This document shows, one piece after another, positions 17,597 to 26,182 of a stretch of 64,000 bases of DNA. The stretch spans positions 62,001-126,000 of the forward strand of contig NZ_JAHRXJ010000009.1 of NCBI RefSeq assembly GCF_019104765.1. Direction: 5' to 3'. Under the pieces are notes generated by a model. That model was given only the letters and a program-made list of their open reading frames with translations, ran no database searches and had not been told where the DNA came from. Position 1 is the stretch's first letter. Each line of letters starts with the position of its first letter. Source of the stretch: Synechococcus sp. HK05 (GTDB taxonomy: Bacteria; Cyanobacteriota; Cyanobacteriia; PCC-6307; Cyanobiaceae). A program made the position numbers and the translations under genes.

Positions 17597-18289
17597 TTAA
17601 AACGCCATGGGGTAGTCGGTGCTTGCTCCGAAGAGGACGTTGGTGTTGGATCCAAAGAGGGGAGATTTGAACGGATTCATGTTCAGACCTGCATCGTCGA
17701 GGGAGATGAGTTGTGATTCCAGGCCCTTGAGGGCCGCCAGTGCATCCTCTTTGGAGAACCAGTTCACGGCATCAAAGTTCCAGTGATCGATGCGCTGAAT
17801 TTTTTCCGCACCAAAGAACCTGCCGCCTTTGATGATTGGGTCGAACGCTCGCTGCTTGCCGGCTCCTTGGGGAGCATCCTGAGACGGGTCTTCCGCTTCA
17901 TCGCTTGATTCAGTGGGTTCGATGTAGATGCGATCGTCACCCTCTCCCCCGCTGATGGTCGTATCGTCTTCGCGAAGTGTGATGGTGTCTTCTCCGCTGC
18001 CGCCGTCCACGGAATCCTGGCCATCGGGATTCAGCACGATGAAGTCATCACCCTCGCCGCCGTAGATGGTGTCGTTTCCGCCGCCGCCGTAAATGGTGTC
18101 GTTGCCGGTTCCCGCATAAATCACATCATCGCCATCGGTTCCGATGATGTAGTCATCGCCGTCGGTGCCATCAATGATGTTGTCGCTGTCCGCTTCTATC
18201 TGAGGAGTGTCGTTGTCCTTGGTTTGTGTCTTGATGGTCTGGCTGATCTTTTTGTCTTTCTTGCTGGCTTTCGAGAATTGGAAGGACAT
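17597..18289 (-). CDS. Small RTX (hemolysin-type Ca2+-binding repeat) protein
   Basis: A 230-residue protein from the ATG at 18289. A Lys-rich start has no signal peptide. Residues ~40-130 contain several glycine-aspartate nonapeptides, for example GGGGNDTIYGGEGDD, which form Ca2+-binding parallel beta-rolls. The acidic middle (SSDEAEDPSQD) leads to a non-repeat C-terminus. RTX proteins usually leave through type I secretion with a C-terminal signal, but no type I exporter is nearby. Function unknown. A frame open further upstream is not needed for the domain. Confidence 0.8.
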   Translation of the reverse strand: MSFQFSKASKKDKKISQTIKTQTKDNDTPQIEADSDNIIDGTDGDDYIIGTDGDDVIYAGTGNDTIYGGGGNDTIYGGEGDDFIVLNPDGQDSVDGGSGEDTITLREDDTTISGGEGDDRIYIEPTESSDEAEDPSQDAPQGAGKQRAFDPIIKGGRFFGAEKIQRIDHWNFDAVNWFSKEDALAALKGLESQLISLDDAGLNMNPFKSPLFGSNTNVLFGASTDYPMAF

Positions 18290-18485
18290 GACTGAAATGA
18301 GGTTGAGGTGGGTATTCGTTGGGATCTCTCCCTCCGATGCACGCACCATCGCCGGGTTTTCCGGCCTCCTCATTGACCTGGCTCAATCCCCCCTGTGATC
18401 TTGCTCACACCAGCCCAGAAGCACTGCGCCGCAATGGCTGTTTGGTGATTCATGCTGGAACGAGAGAGCTTCACCGGTCCCTGCG

Positions 18486-18833
18486 ATGAGTCGCCCCCTG
18501 CCCGTCACCACCACCTTCGAGCTCCCCGGCTACCGGATCCTCGAGTGTCGTGGTGTGGTGCGCGGCATCGTGGTGCGCTCGCCAACCCTGCTGCAGGGGT
18601 TCCTGGGTGGCCTCAAAACGATGATTGGCGGTCGCATCGGGGCCTACACGGCGATGTGCGAGCAGACCCGGCAGCAGGCTTACGACGAGATGGTGGATCA
18701 CGCCCGTCAGCTCGGTGCCAACGCCATCGTGGGGATGCGCTACGACGGCTCCACCGTGGAGACGGGTTCCACTGGCGCTACCGAGGTGCTCTGCTACGGA
18801 ACAGCCGTGTTGGTAGAGCCACTCTTGGCTTGA
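18486..18833 (+). CDS. YbjQ family (UPF0145) putative heavy-metal-binding protein
   Basis: A 115-residue protein matching the family in length. Motifs are TTFELPGYRILECRGVVRGI, then RQQAYDEMVDHARQLGANAIVGMRYD and the C-terminal EVLCYGTAVLVE. YbjQ-type proteins form beta-sandwich oligomers and have been annotated as heavy-metal-binding domains, with no firmly known function. Divergent from the RTX gene, with a ~200-bp gap that should hold both promoters. Confidence 0.88.
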   Translation: MSRPLPVTTTFELPGYRILECRGVVRGIVVRSPTLLQGFLGGLKTMIGGRIGAYTAMCEQTRQQAYDEMVDHARQLGANAIVGMRYDGSTVETGSTGATEVLCYGTAVLVEPLLA

Positions 18834-18880
18834 GGGCCGCCGGTCTGAGAGCATCTCCGCCAGGCCCCTGCCCTGATGCT

Positions 18881-19135
18881 GTGTCTGTTGCCAATCTGAA
18901 GGCGTTCCTCGAGAAGGCTCAATCCGACGAGGACCTGCGTCAGAAGCTCCATGCCGCCACGGGCATGGACGACATCGTTGATCTCGCAGCAGCCCACGGC
19001 CACAGCGTGGACAAGGCGTCTGTGCTGCGTGCCCATGGCGAAGCCCTCAGCGGTGCCAGCGACCACGAGCTCAAGGCCATCAACAGCTGGGGTGATGCCC
19101 TGATGCACTGCTTCGGGGCTACCGAAGAGGAGTGA
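18881..19135 (+). CDS. Nif11-domain small protein
   Basis: An 84-residue protein starting at GTG 18881 (MSVANLKAFLEKAQSDEDLR). It has the Nif11 pattern: a helical start, then KLHAATGMDDIVDLAAAHGHSV and a closing Leu/Ser-rich stretch. Nif11-like domains serve as leaders of ribosomal natural products in some cyanobacteria. Here no double-Gly cleavage site and no Cys/Ser-rich core follow (only 14 residues, GDALMHCFGATEEE), and no modification enzyme is adjacent, so this is probably a stand-alone protein of unknown role. Confidence 0.75.
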   Translation: MSVANLKAFLEKAQSDEDLRQKLHAATGMDDIVDLAAAHGHSVDKASVLRAHGEALSGASDHELKAINSWGDALMHCFGATEEE

Positions 19136-19143
19136 TCCCCGGC

Positions 19144-19611
19144 TCAGCGGCGACCGCTTGATCCAGAGCTGTAGCCGCTCCAGATCTCCAGTTCTTCCAG
19201 GCTGAGCACGCCGAGGCGCCGCTCCCCGTTGAGATCCCAGGTGGGGTAGCCCTTCACCTGGGCTTTTTGGCATTGCTGACGGCCGGCGTCGTCCTTGTCG
19301 CACTCCACATAGGGGAGTAGTTCGATCGCTTCCAGGCCGAAGAGTTCTTTTTGGTGATTGCAATGGGGGCACCACCAGGCCCCGTAGACCACAGCGCCCT
19401 TCTGTTTGAGGTGCCTGGCCAGGGCTTTTTGCCGGTTGGTGGAGGGTTGAATCGCGGCGTTGGAGGTGCTGCTGCCACCGCTGTCGGCTGCGGAAGCGCC
19501 AGAGCCAAGCACCAGCGAGCCTGCGGCGATCAGGGCCAGTGTCCAGGGGAGGCTTGTTCTGGTGTGGATGCCTCTCAAAGGGCGCAGGAGACGATCAAAA
19601 CCACCAGGCAT
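19144..19611 (-). CDS. Exported thioredoxin-like protein with CPHC motif
   Basis: A 155-residue protein from the ATG at 19611. A signal peptide/anchor occupies about residues 20-42 (LPWTLALIAAGSLVLGSGASA). The thioredoxin fold carries the redox motif CPHC (81-84) in VYGAWWCPHC, two further cysteines (94, 104) and the cis-Pro in GYPTW (Pro123). This resembles the thioredoxin half of cyanobacterial VKOR-type disulfide systems, so a role in oxidising lumenal or periplasmic thiols is likely. No VKOR membrane domain is fused to it here. Confidence 0.82.
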   Translation of the reverse strand: MPGGFDRLLRPLRGIHTRTSLPWTLALIAAGSLVLGSGASAADSGGSSTSNAAIQPSTNRQKALARHLKQKGAVVYGAWWCPHCNHQKELFGLEAIELLPYVECDKDDAGRQQCQKAQVKGYPTWDLNGERRLGVLSLEELEIWSGYSSGSSGRR

Positions 19612-19741
19612 GGCAAGGCGCGCGCATCGCCTCGACCCTAAACGTGCTGCAGCGTTCGGCCTTCCGCCCCGAAGCGCCGCACCAGTCCCGCCGGGTGGCT
19701 GGGAGACTGGCAAGGCCGGCCACGGTCCCCCAGCAACTGCG

Positions 19742-20743
19742 ATGAGCGCCAACGGATATCGCGATTATTTCAAGGTGCTCGGGGTGGAGCGCAGCGCCGA
19801 CGCCGACACGGTGAAGAAGGCTTTCCGCAAGCTGGCCAGGCAGTACCACCCGGACGTGAATCCCGGTGACAAGGGCGCCGAGGCCAAGTTCAAAGAGATC
19901 AGTGAGGCCTACGAGGTGCTCTCCGATCCCGACAAGCGCAAGCGCTATGAGCAATTCGGCCAGTACTGGAACCAGGCCGGCGGAGCCGGTGGTGCCGGCG
20001 TGGATGTGGACTTTGGTCGCTACGGCAATTTCGACGACTTCATCAACGATTTGCTGGGCCGCTTCGGTGGTCCCGGTGGTGGCGGCTTCGCTGGAGGACC
20101 AAGCGGATTCGGTGGTTTCGGCTCGGGCTTCCCCGGTGGATTCGGTGCTTCCGGGTTCCCCGGTGGCGGTTTTGCCGGAGGCGGGCCGCAGCGGGCTCAG
20201 GCGCCCAATCTTGACGCCGAAGCCAGCATCACGCTGAGTTTTTCGGAAGCGTTTCGTGGCTGTGAACGCACCCTGGCGGTGAATGACGAGCGTGTGCAGG
20301 TGCGCATCCCCGCCGGCGTGAAGCCCGGCAGTCGCCTGCGGTTGAAAGGAAAAGGCAATCTCCAGCCCGGCACGGGGCGCCGCGGTGATCTTTATCTCAA
20401 CCTTCAATTGCAGGGCCACCCGGTGTGGAGCTTGGATGGCGATCAGCTCAAGGCCGATCTCCCCCTCAGCCTCGATGAACTAGCCCTCGGTGGCGAGGTG
20501 CGTGTGGCCACGCCTGATGGTGAAGCCACGGTCACGGTTCCCCCTGGCATGGCAGTGGGCCGGAGCTTGCGGCTCAAGGGCAAAGGCTGGCCTACTAAAG
20601 GTGGCCGAGGCGATCTGCTGCTCAGCCTCAGCCTCAAGCACCCCGCCAGCTACAGCGACCAAGAAAAGCAGCTGCTGGAGCAACTGCGAGCTGCACGCAG
20701 CACCGATCCGCGGGCGGATTGGATCAGCGCGGCGCGGCTCTGA
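19742..20743 (+). CDS. DnaJ/CbpA-type J-domain co-chaperone
   Basis: A 333-residue protein. The J domain (4-70) has the HPD motif at 36-38. A Gly/Phe-rich linker (~85-150) with several GFGG/GFPGG repeats follows, then the two DnaJ C-terminal beta domains with VRIPAGVKPGSRLRLKGKG and the parallel VTVPPGMAVGRSLRLKGKG. There is no Cys-rich zinc finger, so this is a type II (CbpA-like) protein. It stimulates DnaK and delivers substrates. The ATG at 19742 is chosen because the J domain starts there. Confidence 0.93.
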   Translation: MSANGYRDYFKVLGVERSADADTVKKAFRKLARQYHPDVNPGDKGAEAKFKEISEAYEVLSDPDKRKRYEQFGQYWNQAGGAGGAGVDVDFGRYGNFDDFINDLLGRFGGPGGGGFAGGPSGFGGFGSGFPGGFGASGFPGGGFAGGGPQRAQAPNLDAEASITLSFSEAFRGCERTLAVNDERVQVRIPAGVKPGSRLRLKGKGNLQPGTGRRGDLYLNLQLQGHPVWSLDGDQLKADLPLSLDELALGGEVRVATPDGEATVTVPPGMAVGRSLRLKGKGWPTKGGRGDLLLSLSLKHPASYSDQEKQLLEQLRAARSTDPRADWISAARL

Positions 20744-20749
20744 TCAAAA

Positions 20750-20823
20750 CGCCCCCTGATGGATTCGAACCATCGACCGGCTGCTTAGAAGGCAGCTGCT
20801 CTATCCAGCTGAGCTAAGGGAGC
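20750..20823 (-). tRNA. tRNA-Arg(UCU)
   Basis: 74 nt on the minus strand. The acceptor GCTCCCT (20823-20817) pairs with AGGGGGC before discriminator G (20750). The anticodon stem GCTGC/GCAGC carries the loop CTTCTAA, anticodon TCT, reading AGA codons. The T-arm has GGTTCGAATCC. CCA is not encoded; TTTTGATC follows at the 3' side. Confidence 0.96.
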
Positions 20824-20906
20824 TGACGCTGGGCATTGTGGCAGTTGGTCTCTGGTGACGCAGCCTCTGGGGGCTTCTATGGTGGTGTGCTGCGCATCAA
20901 GGCTCA

Positions 20907-21674
20907 ATGCCCGCTCCACGGCTTAACGACAGCCAGAAAGAGGAGCTGGTCGCTCGCTACCGCCAGGGGGAGACGGCTCAGGCTTTGGCCGCTGCTTATG
21001 GCTGCAGCCCGAACACGGTGAGCCGGGTGCTGAAGGCAGCCCTGGATCCCCAGGAGATGGAGGCAATCAAGCGCCAGTCGCGGGGGAAAGCGGCGGCACC
21101 AGTTGCTGAGGTAGAGGCGGCTGCACCGGCTGTGGAGGCATCTCCCGAAACCCCTGAGGTGGTTGAAGCCCCGCCAACACCAGCTGCGGCGGAGCAGGCT
21201 CTTCCCGACGACGACGACCAGCACAAGCTGGCGATTGACGACGCCGATGACTTCGGCGACGAAGGCCTCGAGGACGCAGATAGCGGCCCTGATGACGGCA
21301 GCGACGATGCTGATGACGCGGCGACCGAAGCAGTGGTGGCGGATCCAGCCGTTGTGCTGGAAGCCCAACCCCTGATCCCCGGCGCGCTTCCCGCCAGCGT
21401 GTACCTACTGGTGGATAAGACCGTGGAGCTTCAGCCCCGGCCGCTGGCGGAGTTCACGGAGTTGGGCTCCCTGCCGGAAGAGGAACAGGAGCGTCAGGCC
21501 CTGATGCTGTACACCAATCCCCGTCAGGCCAAACGCCAGTGCGGACGAACCCAGCGGGTGATCAAGGTGCCGGATGCAGGGGTGCTGGAACGCCGCTCCT
21601 CCTATCTCGTCGCCCAGGGCATCACACGGCTGGTGGTGGAAGGGGGAACACTGTTTGCTCTGGCGAACAACTGA
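20907..21674 (+). CDS. Cyanobacterial HTH-domain protein with acidic linker
   Basis: A 255-residue protein. Residues ~5-45 form a helix-turn-helix (SQKEELVARYRQGETAQALA, then GCSPNTVSRVLKAA) of the type also seen at the start of transposases. A long Ala/Pro/Glu then Asp-rich linker (about 60-145, with DDDDQ and DADDFGDEG runs) leads to a compact C-terminal domain (~155-255). No catalytic transposase domain is present. It looks like a DNA-binding protein conserved in picocyanobacteria; its targets are unknown. The ATG is at 20907, 83 bp past the opposite-strand tRNA-Arg. Confidence 0.72.
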   Translation: MPAPRLNDSQKEELVARYRQGETAQALAAAYGCSPNTVSRVLKAALDPQEMEAIKRQSRGKAAAPVAEVEAAAPAVEASPETPEVVEAPPTPAAAEQALPDDDDQHKLAIDDADDFGDEGLEDADSGPDDGSDDADDAATEAVVADPAVVLEAQPLIPGALPASVYLLVDKTVELQPRPLAEFTELGSLPEEEQERQALMLYTNPRQAKRQCGRTQRVIKVPDAGVLERRSSYLVAQGITRLVVEGGTLFALANN

Positions 21675-21703
21675 GCTCAGACTCTTCCTGCTGAGGTGAT
21701 CGC

Positions 21704-21943
21704 CTACACGTTGTGGCTCTGATCGCTTCGCGGCAGAAGCAGTGCGGTCGTCACACCGCCGCTGATCACGCCGGTGACCAGTGCCATTCCCAGCAGAAAG
21801 CCGGTGGGCAATTCGGCGGTTTTGCCGAAGCCCAGGTTGAGCCGAGCCCGTTGATCCAGGTTCTGGGCGCCGAGGCAGAGAATCAACAGCAGCAGTACGC
21901 CGCCCCCCAGACTTGCCACTAGCAGGCGCAGGCGCAGCAGCAT
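21704..21943 (-). CDS. LapA-like (DUF1049-type) small membrane protein
   Basis: A 79-residue protein with two hydrophobic helices, about 5-25 (LRLLVASLGGGVLLLLILCL) and 48-70 (GFLLGMALVTGVISGGVTTALLL), joined by a polar loop. The spacing and the second-helix pattern resemble LapA/DUF1049 proteins. Its ATG overlaps the rsmI stop (TGATG), so it is probably translationally coupled to rsmI. Confidence 0.65.
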   Translation of the reverse strand: MLLRLRLLVASLGGGVLLLLILCLGAQNLDQRARLNLGFGKTAELPTGFLLGMALVTGVISGGVTTALLLPRSDQSHNV

Positions 21944-22818
21944 CAGCTCGGTTCCTCAGCCCGATGCAGCAGAGCGTAAAGCTCTCGGCGAGCCATGCCC
22001 GTTTCATGCGCCAGTTGCCGGGCGGCATCGCTGCGGCTGAGGCCGGAGGCCACCAGGGCTGAGAGCGCAGCATGCAAGTCGGCTTCGCTGCGTGGTGGGG
22101 CTGTTTCGGTGGCGGCGCCCCCCAGCACAATCGTGAATTCTCCCTGGGGCGCCTGCTGGCGGAAGTGCGCCAGCGCCGCCGACACGCTCGGGCCGATCTG
22201 TTGCTCGTGCCGTTTGGTGAGCTCCCGCGTTACAGCGATGGGGCGATCGCCCAGCTCCGCTAGGAGGTCTTCGAGCAGCTGGAGCAGGCGATGCGGCGCC
22301 TCGAATAGCACCAGAGTGCGGGGTTCTGTAGCCAGCTCCTGCAGCCGAGCACGCCGTTGTGTGCTCTTGGGCGGTAGGAATCCTTCAAAGCAGAAGCGCC
22401 CGGCGGGCAGGCCGCTGCTCACCAGGGCGGTGGTCACCGCGCAGGGGCCGGGCACGCAGATCACCGTGCGCCCGGCGGCGCGTGCCGCTGCGACCAGCGC
22501 CTCGCCGGGGTCGGAAATGCCAGGCAGACCCGCATCGCTGATCACCGCGATCGCGTCTCCGGCCTCGAGGGCCTCCAGCAATTCCGGGATGCGGGCGGTT
22601 TGGTTGTGCTCGTGAAAGCTCACCAGCCGCGGCGCTTGATCCCCGCTGCGCAACCCCAGATTGTGCAGCAGCAGGCCGCTGTGGCGGGTGTCTTCGCAGG
22701 CGATGCGCTGCACATGCCCGAGCACATGGCGGGCCCGCGGCGAGAGATCGCCCACGTTGCCGATGGGAGTACCCACCAGATAGAGCACCCCAGCAGCCGG
22801 TTCGGCGCCCTGCATCAC
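21943..22818 (-). CDS. rsmI: 16S rRNA (cytidine1402-2'-O)-methyltransferase RsmI
   Basis: A 291-residue protein. The N-terminal LYLVGTPIGNVGDLSPRA and VISDAGLPGISDPGE are diagnostic of the RsmI branch of tetrapyrrole-type methyltransferases, as are VPGPCAVTTALVSSGLP and GFLPPKSTQRR. It methylates the ribose of C1402 in the decoding centre of 16S rRNA. Divergent from cysQ with only 20 bp between start codons. Confidence 0.96.
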   Translation of the reverse strand: MMQGAEPAAGVLYLVGTPIGNVGDLSPRARHVLGHVQRIACEDTRHSGLLLHNLGLRSGDQAPRLVSFHEHNQTARIPELLEALEAGDAIAVISDAGLPGISDPGEALVAAARAAGRTVICVPGPCAVTTALVSSGLPAGRFCFEGFLPPKSTQRRARLQELATEPRTLVLFEAPHRLLQLLEDLLAELGDRPIAVTRELTKRHEQQIGPSVSAALAHFRQQAPQGEFTIVLGGAATETAPPRSEADLHAALSALVASGLSRSDAARQLAHETGMARRELYALLHRAEEPS

Positions 22819-22838
22819 AATGCCCCTTTGCCAGCTCC

Positions 22839-23759
22839 ATGATGCCCGCCGCCGCCTGCATGCCCCCGGGGATCGATGAGCAGGCGCTGCTGGCGGAATT
22901 GCGCCGGTTGAGCTGGGGTGCGGCCGACATCCTGCTGGCCTACGGCCGCGGCGAGCAGCCCCCCTACGGCTTCCCCAAGGCCCTGAGCGTGGATGAAGGC
23001 GGCGAAGGTCCGGTGAGCGCCGCAGATCTGGCGGTGAATCAGTGGTTGCTGGAGGGCCTGGTGAAGGCGTTCCCCGATGCCGGCTGGACGCTCCTCAGCG
23101 AGGAAACCGCCAAGGAGCAGCTCACCGCTGGTGAGCCCCTCGATGCCGAGTGGCTGTGGATCCTCGATCCCCTCGATGGCACCAAGGATTTTCTGCAGGG
23201 CACCGGCGAATACGCCGTGCATCTGGCCCTGGCCCACAACGGCGAGCCGGTGCTGGGTGTGGTGTTGCTGCCGGAGATGGAGGAGCTGTGGATTGGTCTC
23301 GTGCCCCAGCAGCGGGCCTGGTGCGAAAACCGCGCCGGTGAGCAGCGGCCCGCCAACCTCAGCCCCCGCCAGGCCCTGGGTGAGTTGGTGCTCGTGGCCA
23401 GCCGCAACCACCGTGATCAGCGCCTGGAGCAGCTGCTGGAGGCCTTGGCCCTGGGCGACACCAAGGCGATCGGCAGCGTGGGCGGCAAGGTGGCCACGAT
23501 CCTGCGGGGCGAAACCGACCTCTACATCTCGCTGTCGGGCAAGAGTGCCCCGAAGGATTGGGATATGGCGGCCCCGGAAGCGGTGCTGCGCGCCGCTGGT
23601 GGTGCCTTCACCCACGCCGATGGCCGCTCCCTCAGCTACAACGACGGCGACATCCGCCAGGCCGGTTGCCTGATCGCCAGCCACGGCCGCAGCCACCGTG
23701 AGCTTTGCGAGAAGGCAGCCCGGGCGATGGCCACGATTGATCCAGGTTTTGCTGTGTGA
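22839..23759 (+). CDS. cysQ: 3'(2'),5'-bisphosphate nucleotidase, CysQ-type
   Basis: A 306-residue inositol-monophosphatase-fold protein. Metal-site motifs are SEET, DPLDGTKDF and the C-terminal SAPKDWDMAAPEAVLRAAGG. CysQ hydrolyses PAP/PAPS by-products of sulfate assimilation; an inositol monophosphatase activity cannot be excluded from sequence alone. Two adjacent ATGs (22839 and 22842) could serve as start. Confidence 0.87.
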   Translation: MMPAAACMPPGIDEQALLAELRRLSWGAADILLAYGRGEQPPYGFPKALSVDEGGEGPVSAADLAVNQWLLEGLVKAFPDAGWTLLSEETAKEQLTAGEPLDAEWLWILDPLDGTKDFLQGTGEYAVHLALAHNGEPVLGVVLLPEMEELWIGLVPQQRAWCENRAGEQRPANLSPRQALGELVLVASRNHRDQRLEQLLEALALGDTKAIGSVGGKVATILRGETDLYISLSGKSAPKDWDMAAPEAVLRAAGGAFTHADGRSLSYNDGDIRQAGCLIASHGRSHRELCEKAARAMATIDPGFAV

Positions 23760-23791
23760 TCGCTGGTCCGCCTAAACAGCGGATCGCCATG

Positions 23792-23817
23792 AAAAAGCCG
23801 GCCCTGCAGGGCCGGCT
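23792..23817 (-). terminator. Rho-independent terminator of pnp
   Basis: AGCCGGCCCTGCAGGGCCGGCT (23796-23817, perfect palindrome) is followed on the minus strand by TTTTT-C (23796 down to 23791). It stands about 40 bp after the pnp stop. On the plus strand the hairpin has no T-run, so it should serve pnp only. Confidence 0.85.
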
Positions 23818-23858
23818 GGTGAGAGCGATTCAGGCCTGCATCGCGAGGCCTGATTGCT

Positions 23859-26006
23859 TCACTCCACCACGCTCACGGCTGCAGCCGGTTCTTCCGACTG
23901 GGGCACACCGCGCAGGGTGAGGTTGATGCGGCCGCGGTTGTCGATCTCGCGCACGCGCACGGTTACCTGATCGCCCACGCGCACCACGTCTTCCACCTTC
24001 TCCACCCGGGCTTCGCTCAGCTGGGAAATGTGGATCATCCCTTCCTTGCCGGGCAGGATTTCCACGAAGGCACCGATCGGGATCACGCGGGTCACCGCAC
24101 CGCTGAACACCTCACCTTCCGACACGCGGCGGGTGAGGCCTTCGATGATGCGCTGGGCTTCCTCAGCCGCTGCACCGTCGTGGCTGGCGATCGTCACGAT
24201 GCCGCCATCTTCGATGTCGATCTTGGTGTTGGTGCGCTCGGTGATGCCCTTGATCGTGCGGCCGCCGGGGCCGATCACGGTGCCGATCAGCTCGGGATCG
24301 ATGCGGAAGCTGAGCAGGCGCGGCGCGTGGGGGCTCAGCACCTCGCGGGGCTTCTCGATCGCCGAGAGCATCTTCTCGAGGATGTGCAGGCGGGCAGGAC
24401 GGGCCTGGTTGATCGCCTCGGCCACGGTTTTCACCTCCAGGCCGGTGATCTTCATGTCCATCTGCAGGGCGGTGATGCCCTTCTCGGTGCCAGCCACCTT
24501 GAAGTCCATGTCGCCGAGGAAGTCCTCGATGCCCTGGATGTCGGTGAGGATCCGCACCTCAGAACCCTCCTTGATCAGGCCCATGGCGGCGCCGCTCACG
24601 GGGGCCTTCAGGGGCACACCGGCATCCATCAGAGCCAGGGTGCTGCCGCACACCGAGCCCATCGAGGTGGAGCCGTTGGAGCTCAGGCACTCCGACACCA
24701 CGCGCAGCACGTAGGGGAAGCTCTCCTTGCTGGGCAGCACAGGGATCAGAGCCCGCTCTGCCAGGGCGCCGTGGCCGATTTCGCGGCGGCCGGGGCTGCG
24801 CATCGGCTTGGTTTCGCCGGTGGAGTAAGGGGGGAAGTTGTAGTGGTGCAGGTAGGTCTTCTCGTTGGACGGGTTGAGGTCGTCCATCTCCTGAGCGTCG
24901 CTCGGGGTGCCGAGGGTGGCGCAGGAGAGCACCTGGGTGAGGCCGCGCTGGAACAGACCCGAGCCGTGCACACGCTTGGGCAGCACACCGGCGGCGGCGC
25001 TGATCGGGCGCACCTCATCGAGGTTGCGGCCATCGACGCGCTTGCCGTCTTTCACGATCTGATCGCGCATCAGCTTCTTGGTGAGCGACTTGTAGCTGTT
25101 GCCCAGCGCCTTGCCGTTGCTGCTCACCGCCACCTTGATGGCGTCGTCGTCCTTCAGACCGTCGATCTTCTCGGCCACCTGGCCCTTGATGGCATCCAGC
25201 TGTTCATCGCGCTCAGCCTTGGTGAGCTTGAACTGCTTGAGCACCTCGCCGATGCCCTTGGCGCATTCTTTCTCGAGGAACTTCGGCAGGGTGTCGTCGA
25301 TGGCCTGCGGCTCGGGGATCACCTGCTCGATGCCGAGTTCCTTGAGCAGGGCCTGCTGGGCCTTGATCAATTCGCACACGGCTTCGTAACCGAAGTCGAT
25401 CGCTTCGATCACGTCTTGCTCGGGCAGCTGGTTGGCACCGGCTTCCACCATGATCACGCCCTGCGGCGTGCCCGCCACCACCAGGTCGAGGTCGGAGCGC
25501 TCGATTTCGCGATAGCTGGGGTTGAGCACGAAATCGTCGCCCAGGAGGCCCACGCGCACGGCCGCCATCGGGCCGTGGAACGGGATCTTCGCCAGCAGCG
25601 TCGCCAGGGAGGCGCCGGTCACGGCGAGCACATCGGGCGGAACCCGCTCATCGAGCGACATGCAGGTGGCCACGATCTGAAGGTCGTCGCGCAGCCAGCT
25701 GGGGAAGAGCGGCCGCATCGGGCGGTCGATCAGGCGCGCAATCAGGGTGGCGCGCTCGGGGGGGCGGCTCTCGCGGCGCATGAAGCTGCCGGGGATGCGA
25801 CCAGCGGCGTAGAGGCGCTCTTCGTAATCGCAGATCAGGGGCAGGAAATCGATGCCCTCACGACCGCCGGAGCGGGTGGCGGTGACCAGAACGGCTGTAT
25901 CTCCGCATTCGACCATCACTGAACCGCCTGCCTGGGGGGCAAAGCGGCCGGTGGTCAGCCGGATCTCCCGACCATCGAAGGAGATCGACTGAGTGTGACC
26001 TTGCAC
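23859..26006 (-). CDS. pnp: Polyribonucleotide nucleotidyltransferase (PNPase)
   Basis: A 715-residue enzyme with two RNase PH-like domains, a KH domain ([20 protein letters not shown]) and a C-terminal S1 domain ([18 protein letters not shown]). It degrades RNA phosphorolytically, and in cyanobacteria also polymerises heteropolymeric tails. The start codon is GTG at 26006-26004, at the point where homology ([17 protein letters not shown]) begins. That GTG lies in a perfect inverted repeat of the leader. A terminator follows the stop. Confidence 0.97.
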   Translation of the reverse strand: MQGHTQSISFDGREIRLTTGRFAPQAGGSVMVECGDTAVLVTATRSGGREGIDFLPLICDYEERLYAAGRIPGSFMRRESRPPERATLIARLIDRPMRPLFPSWLRDDLQIVATCMSLDERVPPDVLAVTGASLATLLAKIPFHGPMAAVRVGLLGDDFVLNPSYREIERSDLDLVVAGTPQGVIMVEAGANQLPEQDVIEAIDFGYEAVCELIKAQQALLKELGIEQVIPEPQAIDDTLPKFLEKECAKGIGEVLKQFKLTKAERDEQLDAIKGQVAEKIDGLKDDDAIKVAVSSNGKALGNSYKSLTKKLMRDQIVKDGKRVDGRNLDEVRPISAAAGVLPKRVHGSGLFQRGLTQVLSCATLGTPSDAQEMDDLNPSNEKTYLHHYNFPPYSTGETKPMRSPGRREIGHGALAERALIPVLPSKESFPYVLRVVSECLSSNGSTSMGSVCGSTLALMDAGVPLKAPVSGAAMGLIKEGSEVRILTDIQGIEDFLGDMDFKVAGTEKGITALQMDMKITGLEVKTVAEAINQARPARLHILEKMLSAIEKPREVLSPHAPRLLSFRIDPELIGTVIGPGGRTIKGITERTNTKIDIEDGGIVTIASHDGAAAEEAQRIIEGLTRRVSEGEVFSGAVTRVIPIGAFVEILPGKEGMIHISQLSEARVEKVEDVVRVGDQVTVRVREIDNRGRINLTLRGVPQSEEPAAAVSVVE

Positions 26007-26063
26007 TTGGGCTTATGTCTTGTTTGTTGTCAAGTGCGATTCTCGCATCCGGCGTGCGGATGC
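26003..26063 (-). promoter_or_regulatory. Two tandem hairpins in the pnp leader; the second contains the start codon
   Basis: In transcript order, GCATCCG (26063-26057) pairs with CGGATGC (26051-26045) around a 5-nt loop. Then GCACTTG (26037-26031) pairs with CAAGTGC (26009-26003) around a 21-nt loop. Both pairs are perfect 7-bp stems. The pnp GTG (26006-26004) is inside the last arm, and no good ribosome-binding site is seen in the loop. In E. coli, PNPase represses its own mRNA through a leader stem; a comparable control is plausible here. Confidence 0.5.
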
Positions 26064-26116
26064 TGTGACAACGCTCGCAATCTCTTTGGAAAGCGAGCCA
26101 GCCCGCAGTAGCCATC

Positions 26117-26139
26117 AAAAAAGCGCCTTGCGGCGCTTT
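26117..26139 (-). terminator. Rho-independent terminator of rpsN
   Basis: On the minus strand, AAGCGCC (26138-26132) pairs with GGCGCTT (26127-26121) around GCAA, extended by A-T pairs, and is followed by a run of T. It lies ~45 bp after the rpsN stop and separates rpsN from pnp. Confidence 0.85.
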
Positions 26140-26182
26140 GGACAGTCTCAGAGCTGAAATCTGGATTCCAGAAAACCTGGTG

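Noticed and set aside
18881-19135. Nif11-domain protein as a prochlorosin-like peptide precursor
   Set aside because: No double-Gly cleavage site, no Cys/Ser/Thr-rich core after the domain, and no LanM or other modification enzyme nearby.
20907-21100. HTH start of the 20.9-kb gene as an insertion-sequence transposase
   Set aside because: No DDE or serine/tyrosine catalytic motif, no terminal inverted repeats or target-site duplication.
24030-25922. A 630-codon open frame on the plus strand opposite pnp
   Set aside because: It is antisense to a full-length PNPase, His/Gly/Ala-rich and unlike any protein; long antisense frames are expected in GC-rich genes.
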